Positions 5,811 to 9,431 of a stretch of DNA of 9,431 nt are shown here, piece after piece (position 1 is the stretch's first letter; every line of letters begins with the position of its first letter). The notes under the pieces were generated by a model that saw only the letters and a list, made by a program, of their open reading frames with translations, was not told where the DNA came from and ran no database searches. Position numbers and translations under genes: made by a program. The stretch is from Chloroflexota bacterium. GTDB taxonomy: Bacteria; Chloroflexota; Limnocylindria; Limnocylindrales; CSP1-4. The stretch is taken from the NCBI GenBank assembly GCA_021812735.1, contig JAKAMV010000325.1, forward strand, positions 1 to 9,431, in the 5' to 3' direction.

Positions 5811-6248
5811 CTAGCGGATCAGGAAAATGCTCCCGAGCAGGATCGCCAGCACGACCAACGTGATCACCACGTAGAGGCGATCCTCCTCGAGGGCGAAACC
5901 GACCACCGATGCCGCCACACGCACCACCGGCGTCGCCAGCAGCAGCGCGAGCCCCAACTGCGTGATCGCGGAGGGCCGCAGCGCCACGAGCCCGGCCGGC
6001 ATCGCCGAGAAGTCGGCGAGATTGGCCGGGCCGGGCGCCCCGCCCGCGAGCGAGGTACGCCAGCCGAACGCGAGCGCCAGCACGAATCCCAGCGCGATGA
6101 CGGCGGCGCTGACGCTGACGCCGCCGGCCAACACATAGCTCACCATGACCCTGAAGCGCTCCGGTGACAGGTGGGACACGTGTCCCGGCTGCGGCTCGCC
6201 CGGGCCGCGCATCACCCTCTTCCCATCGGCCGTCCGGTTCGTCATCAT
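5811..6248 (-). CDS. DUF1634 membrane protein, partner of TauE/SafE permease
   Basis: A 145-residue membrane protein. After a polar, Arg-rich N-terminus come three hydrophobic segments: about 35-62 (VSYVLAGGVSVSAAVIALGF onwards), 93-118 (ITQLGLALLLATPVVRVAAS onwards) and 123-144 (YVVITLVVLAILLGSIFLI). The block LRPSAITQLGLALLLATPVVRVA followed by EEDRLYV is the DUF1634 hallmark. In many genomes DUF1634 genes sit next to TauE/SafE permease genes, as here, 14 bases after the TauE stop; a role as permease subunit is inferred from this linkage. The start is ATG 6248 or the adjacent ATG 6245, preceded by GCGGGG; later in-frame starts cannot be excluded. The stop is 31 bases from the stop of the convergent sulfurtransferase gene. 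No T-rich terminator is visible between them. Confidence 0.9.
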   Translation of the reverse strand: MMTNRTADGKRVMRGPGEPQPGHVSHLSPERFRVMVSYVLAGGVSVSAAVIALGFVLALAFGWRTSLAGGAPGPANLADFSAMPAGLVALRPSAITQLGLALLLATPVVRVAASVVGFALEEDRLYVVITLVVLAILLGSIFLIR

Positions 6249-6262
6249 CCCCGCTCGCCGAC

Positions 6263-7105
6263 TCAGATCCCGAGGCCGAAGCCGCGGGCCACCATCTCGG
6301 CCGCGATCACCACGAGGACCGGGAGGAAGACGCGGCGCACGCCGGCATTCGACATGTGCACGAGAAGTCTGGCCCCGATCAGCGCACCGACCAGCACCCC
6401 CAGCGCGACCGGGGCAGCGACGCTCGCGTCGACGTCGCCCCGCCCGATATAGATGCCCGCCGACGCCGCCGCGGTGACCCCGATCATGAAGTTGCTGGTG
6501 GTCGAGGAGACCTTCATCGGCAGCCGCATGGCGCCGTCCATCGCCATCACCTTGAGCGCCCCGGACCCGATGCCGAGCATCCCCGAGACCAGGCCGGCGA
6601 ACCCCATCATCACGAAGCCGAGCGGGATCCGGCGCGCCTCGTATCCCACTTCGCGACCCAACCGGGAGTCCGGATAGCTCGATGCGAGCCCCAGGCGCGC
6701 CGCGAGTCCGGTCGGCTCGATGTGCGGCGGGAGCTCCTCGCGCAGCCGCCAGAGCTGCTGCACGGCGGAGAGGAAGAGGACGACGCCAAGGAGGAAATAG
6801 AGGAACCGCACCGACACGATCGCCGCGAGGAGCGCGCCGATGACGGCCCCCGTGGTCGTGGCCAACTCGAGGAACATCCCGATGCGCAGGTTCGTCAGGC
6901 GGTCGCGCACGTAGGCGGCGGCGGCCCCCGAGCTCGTCGCGATCACCGAGACGACGCTCGCACCGACGGCATGCCGGATGTCCACGCCGAAGATCACTGT
7001 GAGCGCGGGGATGATCAAGATGCCACCACCCACACCCCCGAGCGCGCCGATGATGCCCGCGGCGATGCTCACCAGGAAGATGCCGAGGTCGGCGGAGATC
7101 GTCAC
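6263..7105 (-). CDS. Sulfite exporter TauE/SafE family permease
   Basis: A roughly 280-residue polytopic membrane protein, probably eight helices. TauE/SafE proteins move anions such as sulfite or organosulfonates across the inner membrane; the substrate here is not defined by sequence. Two homologous halves are visible: the first with GALGGVGGGILIIPAL near residues 18-33 and DIRHAVGASVVSVIATS, the second with SGMLGIGSGALKVMAMDGAM and LPMKVSSTTSNFMIGVTAAA. The second half is typical of the subfamily found with DUF1634. A polar loop (about 125-165) joins the halves. GTG 7105 is chosen because it lies seven bases after the thioesterase stop, suggesting coupled translation; a TTG at 7159 would add 18 residues inside the thioesterase frame. 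No clear Shine-Dalgarno is present. It is the middle gene of the thioesterase-TauE-DUF1634 operon. Confidence 0.93.
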   Translation of the reverse strand: MTISADLGIFLVSIAAGIIGALGGVGGGILIIPALTVIFGVDIRHAVGASVVSVIATSSGAAAAYVRDRLTNLRIGMFLELATTTGAVIGALLAAIVSVRFLYFLLGVVLFLSAVQQLWRLREELPPHIEPTGLAARLGLASSYPDSRLGREVGYEARRIPLGFVMMGFAGLVSGMLGIGSGALKVMAMDGAMRLPMKVSSTTSNFMIGVTAAASAGIYIGRGDVDASVAAPVALGVLVGALIGARLLVHMSNAGVRRVFLPVLVVIAAEMVARGFGLGI

Positions 7106-7112
7106 CGGTTGC

Positions 7113-7595
7113 TCATGCCCAGCGATGGTACGCCGGATGTCCGGGCCGGACCGCCACAAACGTGCCGCGGAAGGTGACGCAGCGCAGACCGCCGGCCTCC
7201 AGCGAGGATTCCACGGTCGCCCGGTCGGGCTGCAGGTCGACGACCCGCGCGCGCAGGGTCACGGGACCATCAGTGGGGCTGGGGCGCAGAAAGGTGAGCG
7301 CGAAGGAGGCCGTCACGGTCGCCGGAACGGCGTCGCTCCCGGCAGCGCGCATCAGGGCGATCACGGCGGCCCAGTTGCTGTGACAGTCGAGCAGCGTGCC
7401 GATGATCCCGCCGTTGAGCGCCCCCGGGAACGCCTCGTAGCGTGGCTCGGGACGCCACTTCGCGACGACCTCATCCCCCTCTTCGAAGCTGCGCAGGTGC
7501 AGACCAGCGGGGTTCGCGGGGCCACAGCCGAAGCAGACACTGCGGGGCGCCAGCCGCTCCTGGAGGCTGCGAGCCTCGGCGCGCAGATCGGTCAC
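7113..7595 (-). CDS. PaaI-type hotdog-fold thioesterase
   Basis: A 160-residue protein of the PaaI-like hotdog family, which hydrolyses acyl-CoA thioesters in the cytosol; substrate unknown. Visible motifs: an N-terminal CFGCG (Cys21, Cys24) followed by NPAGLHL, as in members with a Cys pair; the active-site helix region FPGALNGGIIGTLLDCHSNW (about 56-75) with Asp70; strands VTASFALTFLRPSP and VTLRARVVDLQPDRATVESSL; and a C-terminal GTFVAVRP. Many PaaI proteins have HGG before the central helix; here it is NGG, which appears to be a subfamily variant and not damage. GTG 7595 is chosen over far-upstream alternatives because of the TACACT box eight bases before it. It is first gene of the minus-strand operon with TauE and DUF1634. 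A thioesterase in a sulfite-export operon is not an obvious pairing, so the functional link is unknown. Confidence 0.87.
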   Translation of the reverse strand: MTDLRAEARSLQERLAPRSVCFGCGPANPAGLHLRSFEEGDEVVAKWRPEPRYEAFPGALNGGIIGTLLDCHSNWAAVIALMRAAGSDAVPATVTASFALTFLRPSPTDGPVTLRARVVDLQPDRATVESSLEAGGLRCVTFRGTFVAVRPGHPAYHRWA

Positions 7596-7603
7596 GAGCG
7601 CCA

Positions 7604-7609
7604 AGTGTA
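7604..7609 (-). promoter_or_regulatory. -10 box TACACT, promoter of thioesterase-TauE-DUF1634 operon
   Basis: On the minus strand TACACT ends eight bases before the GTG at 7595, with no ribosome binding site between, consistent with a leaderless or nearly leaderless transcript. It is divergent from the promoter at 7652-7657. Confidence 0.5.
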
Positions 7610-7627
7610 ACGCGCTGGGACGCCTCA

Positions 7628-7637
7628 CTGTCGACAG
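7628..7637. promoter_or_regulatory. Palindrome CTGTCGACAG between divergent promoters
   Basis: A perfect 10-bp palindrome lies almost exactly midway between the two divergent -10 boxes (7604-7609 and 7652-7657). Its TCGACA half also resembles a -35 for the rightward promoter (15-base spacing). It could be a shared operator or -35 region; a 10-bp palindrome alone is modest evidence. Confidence 0.35.
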
Positions 7638-7651
7638 GCGCGCCCTTGCGG

Positions 7652-7657
7652 TACCGT
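7652..7657 (+). promoter_or_regulatory. -10 box TACCGT, leaderless promoter of methyltransferase
   Basis: TACCGT ends exactly six bases before the ATG at 7664, as in the boxes before 3003 and 4041. There is no Shine-Dalgarno sequence. Confidence 0.55.
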
Positions 7658-7663
7658 GCGCAG

Positions 7664-8143
7664 ATGCGACGGAGACTCCCCGACCTGGGCCCGCGCGGTG
7701 AGGGTTGGGTCGCCCTCCAGGTCGTGATCGTTCTCGCGATCTGCGGCGCTGGACTGCTCGGACCGGCCTGGGACGGGACAGCGCGCCTGCTCTCCAGTGC
7801 GCTCGGCATCGCGCTGATCGCCGCGGGCGGACTGCTCGCGCTGCGCGCAGTGCTGGACCTCGGCCCCAACCTGACGGCGGTCCCCCGGCCGAAGGACGGC
7901 GCGCGGCTGGTCGAGTGGGGCGCGTACGCGCTGGTGCGGCACCCCATCTACGGCGGGCTCGTGGTCGGAGCAATCGGCTGGGGGTTCGTGACGGCGTCGC
8001 CGCCGGCGATCGCCGCCGGCCTGCTGCTCGGCGCCTTCTTCGATCTGAAGTCGCGGCGCGAGGAGGCATGGCTGGCCGAGCGCTTCGATGCCTACGCGGC
8101 CTACCGCTCCCGCACCCGCAAGCTCTTCCCCTGGATCTATTGA
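7664..8143 (+). CDS. ICMT/PEMT-like membrane methyltransferase
   Basis: A 159-residue integral membrane protein of the isoprenylcysteine carboxyl methyltransferase / phospholipid methyltransferase type, predicted to use S-adenosylmethionine; the bacterial substrate is unknown. Hydrophobic segments lie at about 15-33, 42-66, 97-110 and 112-127. The family signature is visible: GAYALVRHPIYGGLV (about 87-100, cofactor-binding RHPIY) and, near the end, REEAWLAERFDAYAAYRSRTRKLFPWIY (132-159), with the Glu pair and the E-x2-W-L-x2-R-F-x2-Y spacing. NLTAVPRPKDGARLVEWG precedes the RHP motif. The leaderless TACCGT box supports ATG 7664. It is transcribed divergently from the thioesterase operon across 68 bases. 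Confidence 0.9.
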   Translation: MRRRLPDLGPRGEGWVALQVVIVLAICGAGLLGPAWDGTARLLSSALGIALIAAGGLLALRAVLDLGPNLTAVPRPKDGARLVEWGAYALVRHPIYGGLVVGAIGWGFVTASPPAIAAGLLLGAFFDLKSRREEAWLAERFDAYAAYRSRTRKLFPWIY

Positions 8144-8161
8144 GGCGCGCCGAGTCTCCGA

Positions 8162-8195
8162 GTTCTCCCGCCCTCCGGGTTCTCCCGCGGCCCCA
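8162..8195 (+). repeat. Direct repeat GTTCTCCCGC, period 17, upstream of sigma gene
   Basis: GTTCTCCCGC occurs at 8162-8171 and 8179-8188, with related bases between (CCTCCGG after the first copy). It lies in the 97-base gap between the methyltransferase stop and the sigma factor start at 8241. Two sites roughly 1.6 helical turns apart could bind a regulator. The rest of the gap shows only a CGGCGCGCCG palindrome (8210-8219). Confidence 0.35.
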
Positions 8196-8228
8196 AACGG
8201 ATGAGTGGACGGCGCGCCGCCGTTGCGG

Positions 8229-8234
8229 CAGAGT
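8229..8234 (+). promoter_or_regulatory. Weak -10-like CAGAGT before sigma factor start
   Basis: CAGAGT ends six bases before GTG 8241, the same spacing as the TANNNT boxes elsewhere, but lacks the first T. A better TACACT box occurs inside the gene at 8324-8329, so the promoter is uncertain. Confidence 0.25.
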
Positions 8235-8240
8235 GGCCCC

Positions 8241-8927
8241 GTGATCCGGGAGGACGCGACCCCGAGCGAGCACCCCGCGACCCCTCAGCGTCAGCCGTCA
8301 CATCGGCCGGCGCCCATCGTTTCTACACTCGATGGAGACACGATCGACGATCTCGTGGAGCGCGCCAGGGCCGGCGACGCGGACGCGTTCGGAAGCCTGT
8401 ACGACATGTTCGCCCCGCGTCTGTACCGTTACCTGCGGTTTCGTACGCGCGAGCCGAGCGACGCGGAGGATCTCGTGCAGCGCGTCTTCGTGAAGGTCGT
8501 GGAGGCGCTTCCCCGCTACGAGCAACGGGGCGCGCCCTTTGCCGCCTGGCTCTTCCGGTTGGCTCACAACGCCGTGATCGACTTCGCCAGGACCGGCCGG
8601 GAGCACGCGTCGCTCGACAGCGTCGCCGACCGGCCGGCGGATGCGCCCGGGCCCGCCGAAGTCGCCGCGCACGCGTCGGATCTGGCTGCCCTCGATGCGG
8701 CGATCCGCGCGCTGACGCCGGATCAGCAGCAGGTGATCGCCTGCCGTTTCTTCGCAGGCCTGAGCAGCGCCGAGACGGCGCAGGTGATGGGCCGTCGCGA
8801 GATCGCAGTCCGAGCGCTGCAGTTTCGGGCACTCGGGGCGCTACGCCGCGCGCTGGCCGGGACGCTCGATCTCGACACGCTGGCTCCCGCGGCCCCCACC
8901 GACGTGACGCGGGAGGTCGATCTGTGA
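8241..8927 (+). CDS. ECF-type RNA polymerase sigma factor
   Basis: A 228-residue sigma-70 family protein of the two-domain ECF type that directs RNA polymerase to a specific regulon. Region 2 spans about 47-118: DAFGSLYDMFAPRLYRYLRF, DAEDLVQRVFVKVVEALPRY, FAAWLFRLAHNAVIDFARTG. A short Ala/Pro-rich linker follows, then region 4 at about 152-205: ALTPDQQQVIACRFFAGLSSAE onwards with the helix-turn-helix SSAETAQVMGRREIAVRALQ. About 22 residues of tail follow. The first 35 or so residues are polar and unconserved, so the start is uncertain: GTG 8241 has CAGAGT six bases upstream, whereas TACACT at 8324-8329 could start a transcript whose first in-frame codon is GTG 8355, giving a protein beginning right at region 2. 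It overlaps the next gene by four bases (GTGA), so the pair is translated together. Region 4 lacks the long SnoaL-type tail of ECF41 factors. Confidence 0.93.
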   Translation: MIREDATPSEHPATPQRQPSHRPAPIVSTLDGDTIDDLVERARAGDADAFGSLYDMFAPRLYRYLRFRTREPSDAEDLVQRVFVKVVEALPRYEQRGAPFAAWLFRLAHNAVIDFARTGREHASLDSVADRPADAPGPAEVAAHASDLAALDAAIRALTPDQQQVIACRFFAGLSSAETAQVMGRREIAVRALQFRALGALRRALAGTLDLDTLAPAAPTDVTREVDL

Positions 8928-9431
8928 TCCCGTTGCGCTTCCCCTGGCGGCACAGGGCGGCAGCCACGCGCTCCGACCGTGCGGACGATCCGCTTGCGAT
9001 CGTGCTGGAGCGCTACGCCCGCGAAACCCTCGACGCCGATCCGGCCGTCCTCGCCGATCTGCGAGCGCAATTGCTAGAGCGCGTCGTAGGGCTGAGACGA
9101 GCGGCAGCTCCCGCACACGAGCCCTTGCCCGCCCGTAAGCCCATCCCGGTCCTGGACAGCCCGCGGCGCTGGGCCTTCCACCCTGTCTCAGCGCGACGTG
9201 CCGGTGCGGTCGCTCTCGCTGGCGCGCTGCTGCTCGGGGGCGCGGGAGCCGCCGTGGCCACCAGCGGTCCAGGCGGGCCGCTCTACCCCACACGGCTCGA
9301 GATCGAAGCGCTCGGCCTGCCGCCGGCCGGCTCTGCGGCCTGGTTCTCGGCGGAGGCCGGGCGCCTCAATGCCCGGCTGCAGGAAGCGGAAACCGCGGCG
9401 CGGGCCGGCGACACGCCGGCCGTCGAGGCCG
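8924..9431 (+). CDS. Putative anti-sigma factor with DUF5667-like region, cut at window end
   Basis: 169 codons are visible and the frame is open at the right edge. GTG 8924 overlaps the sigma factor stop (GTGA) and has GGGAGG seven bases upstream. Residues 1-90 form a charged, probably cytosolic region with a helix-rich stretch (LAIVLERYARETLDADPAVL to about 60); no HxxxCxxC zinc motif is seen. A single membrane helix follows at about 93-112 (AGAVALAGALLLGGAGAAVA). Outside it comes SGPGGPLYPTRLEIEAL and a helical region (RLNARLQEAETAARAGDTPA), which resembles the DUF5667 domain found behind sigma genes in actinobacteria and Chloroflexota. Position, overlap and topology suggest a membrane anti-sigma factor that holds the upstream sigma; this is inference, as no defined anti-sigma domain is recognisable. 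Confidence 0.8.
   Translation, partial: MIPLRFPWRHRAAATRSDRADDPLAIVLERYARETLDADPAVLADLRAQLLERVVGLRRAAAPAHEPLPARKPIPVLDSPRRWAFHPVSARRAGAVALAGALLLGGAGAAVATSGPGGPLYPTRLEIEALGLPPAGSAAWFSAEAGRLNARLQEAETAARAGDTPAVEA

Noticed and set aside
7114..7130. TACCAT box and ATG at 7116 as a start of a mini-ORF before TauE
   Set aside because: TACCAT lies within the thioesterase codons for Tyr-His near its end, and the ATG overlaps that gene's TGA; the mini-frame MSNR has no support beyond chance.
6164..7177. Plus-strand frame of 337 codons opposite the TauE/DUF1634 genes
   Set aside because: The product is Asp/His/Arg-rich and featureless, while the opposite strand encodes well-defined membrane families.
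4772..8218. Repeated GGCGCGCC octamers (4772-4779, 8144-8151, 8211-8218)
   Set aside because: Short self-complementary GC octamers are expected often in DNA of this composition; their positions share no pattern.
7596..8273. N-terminal extension of the thioesterase frame up to 8273
   Set aside because: The extension is Arg/Pro-rich, overlaps the methyltransferase gene, and the hotdog domain begins just after GTG 7595, which has its own promoter box.

Overview
The window is high-GC bacterial DNA (roughly 70% by eye) with densely packed genes on both strands. No tRNA, rRNA, CRISPR array, insertion sequence or phage gene was seen. The protein families (a two-repeat sulfurtransferase with the CRIGERS active-site loop, a TauE/SafE permease paired with DUF1634, DUF1684, a DUF5667-type anti-sigma candidate) and the TANNNT boxes directly before start codons fit a high-GC Chloroflexota or an actinobacterium. 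I lean towards Chloroflexota, but the sequence alone does not settle it.

Layout. On the minus strand lie the 5' three quarters of a phosphoenolpyruvate carboxylase gene (ppc, running off the left edge) and a small four-helix membrane protein of unknown role. Then, on the plus strand, come a MutY-type adenine glycosylase, a DUF1684 protein with a His-rich N-terminus, a 296-base gap full of RNA-type structure, and a thiosulfate sulfurtransferase. Convergent to it is a minus-strand operon reading hotdog-fold thioesterase, TauE/SafE permease, DUF1634 membrane protein. It starts from a compact divergent promoter region whose other arm drives a membrane methyltransferase of the ICMT type. The right end holds an ECF-type sigma factor overlapping by four bases a membrane protein with a DUF5667-like segment, probably its anti-sigma factor, which runs off the right edge.

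How they may work together. The sulfurtransferase and the TauE/DUF1634 operon end 31 bases apart and both concern sulfur compounds, so they may form a local sulfur-handling module (inference). The most interesting part is the leader of the sulfurtransferase gene. It has a possible 20-codon reading frame with a Cys-Pro-Cys motif (MCPCRSAALRPPDGA at its end). Right after the cysteine codons comes a segment (4733-4744) that can pair with the 5' arm (4807-4817) of a strong intrinsic terminator hairpin (4808-4831). The terminator helix and this alternative helix cannot coexist, which is the architecture of an attenuator or a transcriptional riboswitch. I read it as a candidate cysteine-responsive control element.

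Several first genes (mutY, the DUF1684 gene, the methyltransferase) have a TANNNT box ending exactly six bases before the start codon and no ribosome binding site, the signature of leaderless transcripts. The sulfurtransferase and the putative anti-sigma gene instead have clear Shine-Dalgarno sequences.
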